Shown piece after piece: positions 44,256-53,196 of a stretch of DNA of 60,951 nt. The notes beneath the pieces are model-generated. The model made no database searches, was not told where the DNA came from, and saw nothing but the letters and a program-made list of their open reading frames with translations. Every line of letters starts with the position of its first letter. Position 1 is the first letter of the stretch. Source of the DNA: Lachnospiraceae bacterium. GTDB lineage: Bacteria > Bacillota > Clostridia > Lachnospirales > Lachnospiraceae. The DNA lies in the NCBI GenBank assembly GCA_910575255.1, contig CAJTEM010000030.1:1-60951 (forward strand). Direction: 5' to 3'. The translations under genes and the position numbers were made by a program.

Positions 44256-46730
44256 ATGGGACGGTATACCTACACATTAAATCCAAATCGTATAGAAACA
44301 GAAAGACAAACTTATAGACAGAGCGAGCTGGAAAAGATGACAACGTTCCATCTGCGGGAGATCTGCCGGAAAGAACGCCTGGTTATCCCTTCCGCAGCGG
44401 TATCAGACCGGGAAACTTTGATCCGTATTTTGATGCGGTTCCGTGGCCAGAAAGAGTTCCGGCACATCCAGACTGGCGTAGAGGGCGGATTGGAGAGGCT
44501 GGATGAGTACCTACAGGGACATGAAATAAAGCTTTCTCAAAGCCAGATAATCCATATCCCAGGAACCATTGTCCTTTATGAGGCAACTGGGCTGAATGAA
44601 CTGGATGGATACCAGGTACAGTCGGATGGTGATCTTTACGAAGGAAATCTGCTTTTGGTGGATGAAATATTCCAGGTTTATACCTGTTTCTATATCAGGC
44701 AGGATCAAAAAGGCACTTGGCTGTCAAAGGGAAAAGATGTACAGGTAAAGCCAATGGGAAAGCACCAGTATTCCCTGATATATTTTCCTAATGAGCGGGA
44801 TTCCGAATTCTTATATGATTGTTACCATGGAAACCGCACTCTGGTTCCAGGATACCTGGAAGGGATTCAGATACCGCTCTTAGATATTTCTGAGCAAAAA
44901 ATCAAAATAGTGGATTTACCATTAGTAATAGATTTTGGAAGCTCCAATACGACTATGGGTATTTGTCTTCCTGATGGCAGTACCAAGATTGCCCAGATCA
45001 ATGGGACGCCAATCATTCCCAGCGTGATTGGAGTCCGGCTTGCGGAAGAGGATAAAACGGAATTCTTATTTGGAGCAGAGGCGCAGGAGCTGACAAAACA
45101 GAACTATCGAGATGAGGATGTAGCGGTATTCTATGATATTAAACGATGGGTCAGCGATGCAGAACGGAGTGAGAGCGTTATCTTACAAAATGGATATAAG
45201 TATCAGTTTGTAAGAAAAGACATGCTGAGAGCCTATTTCGATTACTTGCTGGGATTGGCAAGACAACAGTTTAAATGTAGTTTTCATCAGATCCAGCTTC
45301 TGGCTCCTATTCGTCAGAAGGAAAAATTCCAGGAATTATTTAAAGAATTGCTTCCGGAATATGCTGTGAATTGCGAACTGGATGAAGGGATGGCAGTTTT
45401 ATTTCACAGTATCAACCAGATGATCCAGAGTAAACAGTTTGAAAACGATCATTGGTACCATGCACTGACCATTGACTGTGGCGGAGGAACGACAGATCTG
45501 ACTTCCGGATGTTTCCGGATAGACAATACACGGGTTTCCTACATTGTGGATCTGGAAACCCGATATGAAAATGGGGACACGAATTTTGGAGGAAATAACC
45601 TGACTTACCGAATTTTGCAGCTTTTGAAGATACGACTCACAGAAGAATTGGGATTTTTTCCAAAAGAAGAGGATAGGGGAGCGGAATGGGGGAATCTGCA
45701 TGAAACTTTTGAGAAACGCTATGAAATGGCAGAAAAATGGATACCTACCCGGTTCAAAGATTACGAGGAACGGGGAAGGGAGCCTTATTTCTTTGTAAAG
45801 AACAATTATTATTATTTGTTTGATTTGGCAGAAAAAGTTAAAAAGTCATTCTTCCAACCCAAATATCTTTACGAACTGCGTATATCAACCCAGAGGGATA
45901 AGGAAGGGCAGGGATTGTTTCTTGACCGATGGAAACTCTCTGTTTGTCAGGAGGGCAGTTTTCGCTATGCGCAGGAGCAGATCACGTTCCAACTATATTT
46001 AAATGAAGTGGAGCAGCTGTTATTACTTGATATTTATGGCCTGATAGAGCGATTTTTGGATAAAAAATTTGAATTGGGCGAACTTTCCGGTTATGAAATG
46101 ATCAAGATGACAGGACAGTCTTGTAAGTCCGTTCTGTTTACGGAGGCATTAAAACAATATATACCAGGTAAACTGATCCAGAACTTGAAGCAGGACAGGG
46201 ATGGGAACGGGCTGAAGATGTGTTGCCTGGAGGGGGCGTTAGCCTATTTTCTGAACTGTAAATTGGGGTATATGAAAGTAAACCAAAGCTATCAGGTAGG
46301 CAGCCTTCCCTATGAAATCATGGCTTACACTCATGAGTATGAGGAAAAGATCCTGGTAAAGAGCCTGGATCCGGAAGACCATATTGGTTATATTTCCCGG
46401 TTCCGTATTGGACGGCAGTTAGATCTGTATTTAAATGATGAACAGGGGAAGCGGTTGAGGACTTATTATTATGAGTATGACACTTCAAAATTTCGAAAAA
46501 CCACCCAGGAAGAAATTGAGCAGAGATATAGAGGAACCATCATCCAGGAAGAAACAGATATCATTATAGAAGGCGAAATGAAATTTTTTGTCTGGGTATC
46601 AAAGAAACGTTGGGGATTCGTAGTGCTTCCTGTTCTAAGAGATGGAGAGCAACTCTATACAGACGAGGAAAAGTTTTATGATTTTGAGGATGATACATGG
46701 GAACTGAATTTTTTTAATGGTGAAAAATAG
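44256..46730 (+). CDS. Hsp70-like ATPase with N-terminal extension
   Basis: An 824-residue protein. After a 210-residue N-terminal region without clear match comes an actin/Hsp70-type ATPase: phosphate-1 LVIDFGSSNTTMGI (about 223-236), a connecting PSVIGVRLAEE segment, phosphate-2 ALTIDCGGGTTDLTSG (about 404-419), and an adenosine region near ILMTGQSCKSVLFTEAL. The C-terminus is beta-rich and unlike the DnaK substrate domain. With the J protein at 39857 it forms a dedicated chaperone pair, which may load or recycle sheath or fold effectors. Base composition drops within this gene, from about balanced at its start to AT-rich at its end. Confidence 0.75.
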   Translation: MGRYTYTLNPNRIETERQTYRQSELEKMTTFHLREICRKERLVIPSAAVSDRETLIRILMRFRGQKEFRHIQTGVEGGLERLDEYLQGHEIKLSQSQIIHIPGTIVLYEATGLNELDGYQVQSDGDLYEGNLLLVDEIFQVYTCFYIRQDQKGTWLSKGKDVQVKPMGKHQYSLIYFPNERDSEFLYDCYHGNRTLVPGYLEGIQIPLLDISEQKIKIVDLPLVIDFGSSNTTMGICLPDGSTKIAQINGTPIIPSVIGVRLAEEDKTEFLFGAEAQELTKQNYRDEDVAVFYDIKRWVSDAERSESVILQNGYKYQFVRKDMLRAYFDYLLGLARQQFKCSFHQIQLLAPIRQKEKFQELFKELLPEYAVNCELDEGMAVLFHSINQMIQSKQFENDHWYHALTIDCGGGTTDLTSGCFRIDNTRVSYIVDLETRYENGDTNFGGNNLTYRILQLLKIRLTEELGFFPKEEDRGAEWGNLHETFEKRYEMAEKWIPTRFKDYEERGREPYFFVKNNYYYLFDLAEKVKKSFFQPKYLYELRISTQRDKEGQGLFLDRWKLSVCQEGSFRYAQEQITFQLYLNEVEQLLLLDIYGLIERFLDKKFELGELSGYEMIKMTGQSCKSVLFTEALKQYIPGKLIQNLKQDRDGNGLKMCCLEGALAYFLNCKLGYMKVNQSYQVGSLPYEIMAYTHEYEEKILVKSLDPEDHIGYISRFRIGRQLDLYLNDEQGKRLRTYYYEYDTSKFRKTTQEEIEQRYRGTIIQEETDIIIEGEMKFFVWVSKKRWGFVVLPVLRDGEQLYTDEEKFYDFEDDTWELNFFNGEK

Positions 46731-46741
46731 GGGATTTTTAT

Positions 46742-47377
46742 TTGAAAATCCAATTTAACAGAGATCAGTTAGAGGGATCACTAAAAATGCAAGGATTAGA
46801 TAGTAAGGTGGAAAGGATGAATATGGATCAAGAAATTATTAAAAAATATATGCAAAATAAAAACTGTTATGATATTAATGAATCAGTCGTTATTGGAGAG
46901 AAGGAATATACCTTTGTTTATCAGGAAATTCCCCAAATCATGCTTAAAATGATGCTTCCGAAAGGAACAATTCCTTTAAGTTCCTATTCAACAAAAGTAA
47001 AATATCCAGACGAAAATCGTCCAGATATTATTTTAACAACATCAGATGATGAAACAATAAATTTTTTGTTTAATCAGTTTAAAGATATAATTACAAAGGA
47101 GGAATTACCAGATATATCACAAGGAATTCAGATGGTTTTAAAAAGAATGTATCCTGCATCTGTTTTTTACCAAGATGGTATTGCTCATTCTGAGTTGTCT
47201 GATATTTTTTGGTTTGATTATTCAACAGTAGCGTTAGATGATAACATTTATAATATTATGTATGTACTGTGTTTAAATAATACACTAATGTTAGGTGGCT
47301 TCTGCTGTCTGCAACGATATCGGAAACCATGGAAAAAATTGGTATTGCAAATATTAGAAACAATTGCGCATTGTTGA
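46742..47377 (+). CDS. Putative effector adaptor (DcrB/Eag-like), 211 aa
   Basis: No family is certain. The C-terminal phrase TLMLGGFCCLQRYRKPWKKL followed by VLQILETIA resembles the closing strand and helix of DcrB/DUF1795 proteins, a fold that includes the Eag chaperones of type VI effectors. It lies immediately before a PAAR-like effector, as eag genes do, and the effector's ribosome-binding site lies within its last codons. The start is TTG at 46742 after GGGGA; an ATG at 46787 is the alternative. The gene is strongly AT-rich. Confidence 0.45.
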   Translation: MKIQFNRDQLEGSLKMQGLDSKVERMNMDQEIIKKYMQNKNCYDINESVVIGEKEYTFVYQEIPQIMLKMMLPKGTIPLSSYSTKVKYPDENRPDIILTTSDDETINFLFNQFKDIITKEELPDISQGIQMVLKRMYPASVFYQDGIAHSELSDIFWFDYSTVALDDNIYNIMYVLCLNNTLMLGGFCCLQRYRKPWKKLVLQILETIAHC

Positions 47378-47387
47378 GGAGAAAAAT

Positions 47388-48614
47388 ATGAAGCAAAAAT
47401 CAAAAGTAGTCAGACTGCAAAAAAGCAATTCGTTTCAAAATCAGAAGTTACTGGAAAATTATGTAGTGTCCGGGGCTCTGGCTTTTTGTACATGTGGAAT
47501 CAGTGATGTTTGCATGATTTTCCCAAACAGGGGATATATTACAGGATATGGGTCAACTGGACTTGATATAGATGTTTCTGTGAGTGATAATTTTTTGGGT
47601 AGTTTTGGATTTTGCAAATGTTTGAAAAAGGAATGTGACCCTATTTTTGCTAATTGTTGGATCGAAACAGGAAAACGTCAATTGGTCAATGGAAGGCATC
47701 CTCTGCTTGTTAAATCTATATTAGTTTGTGGTCGTGGTGGTGCAATTTCATTTAGGAATGATGGACAGAACTTAGAAAAACAAAAATTCATGCTTCCAGA
47801 GGAGTATAGAAAGAAAATTGAGAAAATCATTACATCTAAGCAATCATGGATGGAAAAGACAGACCAAATTGTAAAAGTATATGAAGAGTATTTATACTCA
47901 TTATATCAACAAGAGTTTGATACTTTTTCTAAAATATTTGAGAAATATGGCCGGGATTCTCAAGAACTTCAGATAGCTGAGAAGGTTTTAGGAAAAACTT
48001 TACAAAATGGTAATATAGCTATTAAAGAAGTGGCAAGAGCATTAGGGGATGACATAATAAGAATAGTCCCCAATAATAATTTTTTCGGTAATCAATTAAT
48101 AACATTTGCAAATCTTGTGAAACCAAACGCACCTGCTGACCTAAAGTCAAGGCCATTAAGTAATGCCATAGGAAAAAGGGGGTACGATTTTTCTATTTGG
48201 TCTAGGAAATGGGAATCAGGTATGCGATCAGATTATCTAGGCAACTATCTTTATGGATATAATGGGATTGCGTATTTTAAAGATTTCGATCTTGATGATT
48301 TATTCCCATCAGAACCAATTTTAAAAACTCCTTGGGGTTCAATAGGGGAAAAGAATATTTTATCAAGAGGAGCAATAGATGTTATTCGGTCTGCAAATGC
48401 AGATAAAACGGATGCAGAAATGCTTTTACTTATGGCAGCAGGTGAGGCTCAGGTATTTGATGATAAAGATATCATCAAATATATGTCAAGCTGGATAAAA
48501 GGGAACTGGGGAGATAATGAGATTGACTCGCAATTTGTTAGTGATGGTATTGATGACTATTATCATTCAAAGGGAATGGACAAATCTGAAGTGATTCGGA
48601 AAGAGAGAAACTGA
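47388..48614 (+). CDS. PAAR-like DUF4280 protein with C-terminal type-44 toxin-like domain
   Basis: A 408-residue predicted effector. The N-terminal part (about 20-115) has the DUF4280 PAAR-like pattern: VVSGALAFCTCGISDVCMIF, FGFCKCLKKECDPIF and HPLLVKSILVCGRGGAISF. PAAR-like domains cap VgrG spikes. The C-terminal part (about 265-400) reads YDFSIWSRKWESGMRSDYLG, NYLYGYNGIAYF, AAGEAQVFD and FVSDGIDDYYHSKGM, which resembles the polymorphic toxin type 44 domain, whose target is unproven. The ATG at 47388 has GAGGAG upstream. The next gene starts within its stop codon and is a candidate immunity gene. Confidence 0.6.
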   Translation: MKQKSKVVRLQKSNSFQNQKLLENYVVSGALAFCTCGISDVCMIFPNRGYITGYGSTGLDIDVSVSDNFLGSFGFCKCLKKECDPIFANCWIETGKRQLVNGRHPLLVKSILVCGRGGAISFRNDGQNLEKQKFMLPEEYRKKIEKIITSKQSWMEKTDQIVKVYEEYLYSLYQQEFDTFSKIFEKYGRDSQELQIAEKVLGKTLQNGNIAIKEVARALGDDIIRIVPNNNFFGNQLITFANLVKPNAPADLKSRPLSNAIGKRGYDFSIWSRKWESGMRSDYLGNYLYGYNGIAYFKDFDLDDLFPSEPILKTPWGSIGEKNILSRGAIDVIRSANADKTDAEMLLLMAAGEAQVFDDKDIIKYMSSWIKGNWGDNEIDSQFVSDGIDDYYHSKGMDKSEVIRKERN

Positions 48615-49192
48615 TGGCAGGAAAAAGAGGATTTTTCAGATGGGAGTTTTTAGCTATCGAGGTATTGATTTTTGGGATTTTATATGGATGTCTCAGGTGC
48701 TTTGAGTATAACGATCAACTTGAGGCAACAATATTTATATATAAAATAAGCAAATTGATAAGCGGAATATTTATAGTTGCAGCTTTATGGATTGGAATAA
48801 CGGAATACATCAAGAGAAAAAGGAGATTCTTTTTGAGTATAATTATGGTACTTTTGGTTCCAGGTTTTTGTACAGTTGCCAATGGATGGATACCTAAACG
48901 TTTTGAAAAATTAAATCAGGTAATTCTCATCCGGAATGGGGAATGGGAACAAAAAAAGGATACCATGGATTATCTGGTTTATTATTGTACCGAATATGGA
49001 GGGGATATTGGGAAGGAAGATGTTTTATTTATACCGAATAGCCAGAAAAAGGAGGGAACAGCTTATTATACATATCCTTATTTATATTCCGACGATAATA
49101 AAGTAGATGCCTATATGGGTGTTTGGGAAGATATAAGATTATGGCATTTAGGAGGCAAGTGGTACAAAGTAAAGTTAAGGCTGCTTTATTAG
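48614..49192 (+). CDS. Membrane protein, candidate immunity protein to the PAAR-like toxin
   Basis: A 192-residue protein with three membrane helices (about 11-27, 42-62 and 71-91), then a soluble C-terminal domain of about 95 residues (WEQKKDTMDYLVYYCTEYGG). No family is recognised. Its start overlaps the stop of the toxin-like gene by one base, which is typical of toxin/immunity pairs. A structural role in the machine cannot be excluded. Confidence 0.5.
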   Translation: MAGKRGFFRWEFLAIEVLIFGILYGCLRCFEYNDQLEATIFIYKISKLISGIFIVAALWIGITEYIKRKRRFFLSIIMVLLVPGFCTVANGWIPKRFEKLNQVILIRNGEWEQKKDTMDYLVYYCTEYGGDIGKEDVLFIPNSQKKEGTAYYTYPYLYSDDNKVDAYMGVWEDIRLWHLGGKWYKVKLRLLY

Positions 49193-49205
49193 GGGGAAGA
49201 TTTAT

Positions 49206-50666
49206 ATGTGGATGATATCTGATATTATATCTGTCACAAGTGCTATTCCGTTTATTAGAATAGACAAAATGGAATTACATGCAAAAGTAAATGAACATGT
49301 ATCAATGCAAATTTGGGGGATCCTGGAAAAGGAAAGCGCTTTAAATATTATAAAAAAGAATATGAAGAATGAAATGGTTAGAGTCATTCTTCCTGATGGA
49401 CAAGTATATTTTGCAGGATTAATAATAGAATTGGAGGTAAAAGCGCAAAGTGGATTATTTCAAGTTTACATGACATGTATCAGTGCCACTTTTTTGCTAG
49501 ATGTATACTCATATGATCGGTCTTATCAGGATGTAGAACAGAGCTATAAGGATGTAATTAGGAAAGCTCTCAAAACGGAAAATGCATTGTTTGTATCAGG
49601 AAAAGAAGCTGAACAGCCGATAAAAGAACCTGTCTTTCAATATTGTGAAACAGAATGGAAATTTTTACTGAGAATGGCCAACAATCTTCAGACATATGTT
49701 GTGGCAAACTATAGGGTAGATTATCCTGCCTTTGCATTAGGGAAAATCAAAGATCAGGAAGTTGATTGGGAAATAAAAAATTATACTGTAGGTTATACTG
49801 AAAATAATGGAAAGATTTATGTTTGTATATCAAGGGAGCAAAGAAACATTGGAGATTATGTGTTTTTGGATGGACATATTTTGATGATAGTAGAGAAGCA
49901 CTCCGTTTTTCAGAATGGTGAATTTGTAAATACTTATACATTAGGATCGAGACAAGGATTTGCTGCAAAGAGTTTCAGGCATTCTTTAAAAGGCTGTCAG
50001 TTACGGGGAATTGTTTTGGATACTGATGGAGAAAGAATAAAGTTACATTTGGAAATTGATGAATTTCAAGATATAGATAAAGCATACTGGTTTAATTACG
50101 TTCCACAAAGCGGCAATGTTATGTATTCTATGCCACAGAAAGGAACAAAAGCTATGTTACGTTTTTGCTCTGATCGTGATAATTCCGCAGTAGTTGAAAC
50201 ATGTTGGAGAGAAAATGGTGATAAATGTCAGGAGATGTCTGATTATCATAATAGATATTTCACAACAGAGCATGGTAAGCGGATGGGAATGCTTCCCAAA
50301 GCAATTTTTTTTGAAAATGGAGATAATAGACTTGATTTAACAGATAGCCTTGGGATATTACTGCATAGTGATAAGCATATTAAAATGACAGCAGAAGGCC
50401 GAATTGACATCATTGCCTCCCATATTTTAGGTTTGAAGGGTTCCAGGCATATCTATATAACCAAACCAAATAATCAAAGTGTGATTGATTTTGCAGGTGA
50501 TGAGATTAATATTGATTCTATTAATACAAATTTAATTATAAAGAATGTGGATGTGAATAAACCATATAAATCATATAACCATTTAACAGCAGTTTCCATT
50601 AAAAATCGTTTAGCAAGAAAGGTTTTAGCATTTGTGCCTAAAAAATCAGGAAAGGAGATTTTGTGA
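49206..50666 (+). CDS. VgrG/Pvc8-like spike protein 1
   Basis: A 486-residue protein with the gp27-gp5 plan. The first half has paired beta-barrel segments and the central FQYCETEWKFLLRMANNLQT motif (E-T-x-W-x-F-L-x-R-L/M-A) found in VgrG and phage gpD proteins. A gp5-type OB domain follows (LRGIVLDTDGERIKLHLEID, WFNYVPQSGNVMYSMPQKGT, AMLRFCSDRDNSAVVETCWR). A beta-helix-like tail ends the protein. There is no extra effector domain. It would trimerise at the tube tip and carry the PAAR-like protein encoded upstream. Confidence 0.75.
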   Translation: MWMISDIISVTSAIPFIRIDKMELHAKVNEHVSMQIWGILEKESALNIIKKNMKNEMVRVILPDGQVYFAGLIIELEVKAQSGLFQVYMTCISATFLLDVYSYDRSYQDVEQSYKDVIRKALKTENALFVSGKEAEQPIKEPVFQYCETEWKFLLRMANNLQTYVVANYRVDYPAFALGKIKDQEVDWEIKNYTVGYTENNGKIYVCISREQRNIGDYVFLDGHILMIVEKHSVFQNGEFVNTYTLGSRQGFAAKSFRHSLKGCQLRGIVLDTDGERIKLHLEIDEFQDIDKAYWFNYVPQSGNVMYSMPQKGTKAMLRFCSDRDNSAVVETCWRENGDKCQEMSDYHNRYFTTEHGKRMGMLPKAIFFENGDNRLDLTDSLGILLHSDKHIKMTAEGRIDIIASHILGLKGSRHIYITKPNNQSVIDFAGDEINIDSINTNLIIKNVDVNKPYKSYNHLTAVSIKNRLARKVLAFVPKKSGKEIL

Positions 50667-51184
50667 TGGAATACTTTATACTGCAGCAAGATGATAGAAT
50701 ATATGATACCATTCATATACCTATATTCTCTATTTTGCGTAATTATGATTATAAAAGTTATAATCTCGAAAAACTTTCCCGGATGACAGTAATTACAAGA
50801 AAAGGCAATGCTTATGAAGAATATCCAGATTTATTGAGTGCTCTTTTTTTAGTAAGTGAACATCTTAATGAGATTATTTCTATTTTTGCAATAGGAATGG
50901 AATATAAATTATTCTGCTTTTGGGATCAATACAAAAATACTCCCTTTTACTACTATGCATATATACCGCCAGCAATAGATGGATTATCCGATCAGAGTAT
51001 TATAAAAAATAGGGGGACCGTTATAATCAAACCTGTTTTTAAACGTGAAAAAATGAAAAACTTTGATATTGTCCGGATAATTGGAAGGGAGAAACCTTTA
51101 ATATTAGTATCTTTACCAGTAGCAGAAGCTATTATGCGAAGAAATTATAAAGGAGTGCGTCTAATTCAAACGTATCTGGATTGA
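50666..51184 (+). CDS. Small spike-associated protein, Imm11-like pattern (172 aa)
   Basis: The start codon at 50666 overlaps the spike-gene stop (TGATG). The C-terminal half reads IIKPVFKREKMKNFDIVRII then LILVSLPVAEAIMRRNYKGV, a pattern like the end of Imm11/DUF1629 proteins. It has no signal or membrane helix. It could be an adaptor for spike 1, or an immunity protein; each spike gene in the cassette has one small partner gene directly after it. Confidence 0.45.
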   Translation: MEYFILQQDDRIYDTIHIPIFSILRNYDYKSYNLEKLSRMTVITRKGNAYEEYPDLLSALFLVSEHLNEIISIFAIGMEYKLFCFWDQYKNTPFYYYAYIPPAIDGLSDQSIIKNRGTVIIKPVFKREKMKNFDIVRIIGREKPLILVSLPVAEAIMRRNYKGVRLIQTYLD

Positions 51185-51198
51185 TGGAGGAATAAGGG

Positions 51199-52593
51199 AT
51201 GAAAGGACAAGTTATCTATATAGAAAATATTCCGTTTGAAAATTTTACAAAAATAAAGGTTTTTCAGTCCGCAAATCAGCATATGGAGGCAGAATTTTCT
51301 GGAGTAATCAGTAAAGAGTTTGCAACTGACTATGAAAAGTTGGGGGTATATAGTGAAAAAGTGTCAGTGTGGATTTGCGATGAAGATAATAAAAAACATA
51401 TTTGGTTTAATGGTATTATTGAAGAATTTTATATTTCAGTATGCGGCGATGTATATACTTTATTGTTGAAAATTACTTCATATAGCAAAAAGTCTGATAT
51501 AAAAAAGTATATGCGTTCTTTTCAAGGAGCAGAATTAACGTATGAGGATGTTATTGGATTATTGTGTAAAAACAGTGAGAAGGATGGCTACAAGTTGGAT
51601 GTCCTAATGCAGAATGTAGATAAGAAAAAGAAAATACATGATTTTTTGGTACAGTATGAAGAAACGGATTGGGAATTTTTAAAGAGGTTAGCAAGCCGTT
51701 GTCATGGCTTTTTGTTTCCTTGTACCAGTATCAGCCAAAATGGAATTTATTTTGGTATGCATCCGTATTTGGCTAAGGGGGAATTGAATACAGCAGAATA
51801 TATTGTGCGTAAAGACATAAAAGAGTATTACTATAATCAATCTGACACAAAATTAAAGTACGATGAAGCAGATTCTGTTAGTTATATTGTTGAGTCGGAT
51901 AATATATACAGCCTTTGTGACTGTATAGTTTTGAATGGAATAGACCTTTATATATTTGCTATTGAGTCTAATTTAGTTGGAGCTCGTTTAGTACATAGAT
52001 ATACTTTAAAAAAGGCTTATGGTTTCCGGACACGAACGACATATAATGAAAAATTGGCAGGAGTTGCTCTAATGGGACGGGTACATAAAATTCAAAGAGA
52101 TGCAATACAGGTAAAACTGGATAGTGATATAGAACAAAAAGATTATCGCTGGTTTTCTTATGCAACGATTTATTCCTCTGCTGATGATACTGGCTGGTAT
52201 TTTATGCCAGAAGAGGGAGACCGAATACGATTAGTATTTCCAAGTAGATATGAAAAGGATAGTTATGTTGTGAGTAGTGTCCATATGGGAGATCGGATGG
52301 AAGCAGAGATAAAAAGCATACGTACCCGGCACAAAAAGGAAGTGGTATTTTCACCAGAATCTATTTACATTTCTAATGGTGCAGGATCCCATATAGAATT
52401 GAATGATAAAGCGGGAATCATTTTATACAGTGAAAAACAGATTATAATTGAATCCGAAGATAATATTGATATTAGTGGAAAAGGGGAGGTCTGTATTATC
52501 GGAAATTCTGGTGTTGCGGTGCAGCAAAAGGAAAACAGGATTGATATAGATGATACCATCGATATTGTAGCTGGACGTTTGCGTTTGCGATAA
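51199..52593 (+). CDS. VgrG/Pvc8-like spike protein 2
   Basis: A 464-residue spike protein with the same plan as the one at 49206: IENIPFENFTKIKVFQSANQ at the start, YEETDWEFLKRLASRCHGFL in the centre, and an OB domain (LMGRVHKIQRDAIQVKLDSD, WFSYATIYSSADDTGWYFMP, EGDRIRLVFPS), then a short beta tail with IELNDKAGIILYSEKQI typical of VgrG needles. The two spikes share layout but little sequence, so they came from different sources and not from recent duplication. Confidence 0.75.
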   Translation: MKGQVIYIENIPFENFTKIKVFQSANQHMEAEFSGVISKEFATDYEKLGVYSEKVSVWICDEDNKKHIWFNGIIEEFYISVCGDVYTLLLKITSYSKKSDIKKYMRSFQGAELTYEDVIGLLCKNSEKDGYKLDVLMQNVDKKKKIHDFLVQYEETDWEFLKRLASRCHGFLFPCTSISQNGIYFGMHPYLAKGELNTAEYIVRKDIKEYYYNQSDTKLKYDEADSVSYIVESDNIYSLCDCIVLNGIDLYIFAIESNLVGARLVHRYTLKKAYGFRTRTTYNEKLAGVALMGRVHKIQRDAIQVKLDSDIEQKDYRWFSYATIYSSADDTGWYFMPEEGDRIRLVFPSRYEKDSYVVSSVHMGDRMEAEIKSIRTRHKKEVVFSPESIYISNGAGSHIELNDKAGIILYSEKQIIIESEDNIDISGKGEVCIIGNSGVAVQQKENRIDIDDTIDIVAGRLRLR

Positions 52594-52603
52594 GGATAAA
52601 TAC

Positions 52604-53137
52604 ATGGAAAGAGTAAGTAATATAGAGAGTATATGCCCGGTTTCCCGGAAACGATGGATGTGTATACTTTATAAAAACAGAAAAAATCTTAGCAATTCAT
52701 TTGGTTATGGGTTAATGCAATTATTTAATAAGGCAGGGCAATTAAAAATAAAAGCAGTGTCATTGCATATTATCTATTTACGGACAAGTATTTATAACAA
52801 ACGGCCATACTATAGGCTCTATCTATTTGATGAAAAATTATATAATGGGAATACAGATTGTTGGGTTTATTGGGAGATGGCAGAGATAATTGCTTATATG
52901 GAATTAATTTTTCCAATTGTAAATGAGGAATACTGTATAGGATATAAATACCAGATTGGCAGCCAGGAGAAGAAAATTAAAGAAAGCGTTGAAAATTTAC
53001 ATTTAGTTGTAGATGAAATGATTGGATATTTTATAAATTCTGTAGTTAAACAGTTCCCACAGATTAGAAACTATCCTGTGTATTTGGGGGAATATATGAA
53101 TGAACAGCAATTAATTTATGATGGGAGGATAGGTTGA
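52604..53137 (+). CDS. Hypothetical protein between spike 2 and effector 2 (177 aa)
   Basis: A soluble, aromatic-rich protein (ICPVSRKRWMCILYKNRKNL, WVYWEMAEIIAYMELIFPIV, VYLGEYMNEQQLIYDGRIG). I do not recognise the family. It sits 10 bp after spike 2 and 59 bp before the putative protease effector, so an adaptor role linking them is possible. AT-rich like its neighbours. Confidence 0.45.
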   Translation: MERVSNIESICPVSRKRWMCILYKNRKNLSNSFGYGLMQLFNKAGQLKIKAVSLHIIYLRTSIYNKRPYYRLYLFDEKLYNGNTDCWVYWEMAEIIAYMELIFPIVNEEYCIGYKYQIGSQEKKIKESVENLHLVVDEMIGYFINSVVKQFPQIRNYPVYLGEYMNEQQLIYDGRIG

Positions 53138-53196
53138 AGGAAAAATATTCCATTGCTTATTTGTGCCTGAGTGAAGGGAAAGGAATGTAAGTTAAA

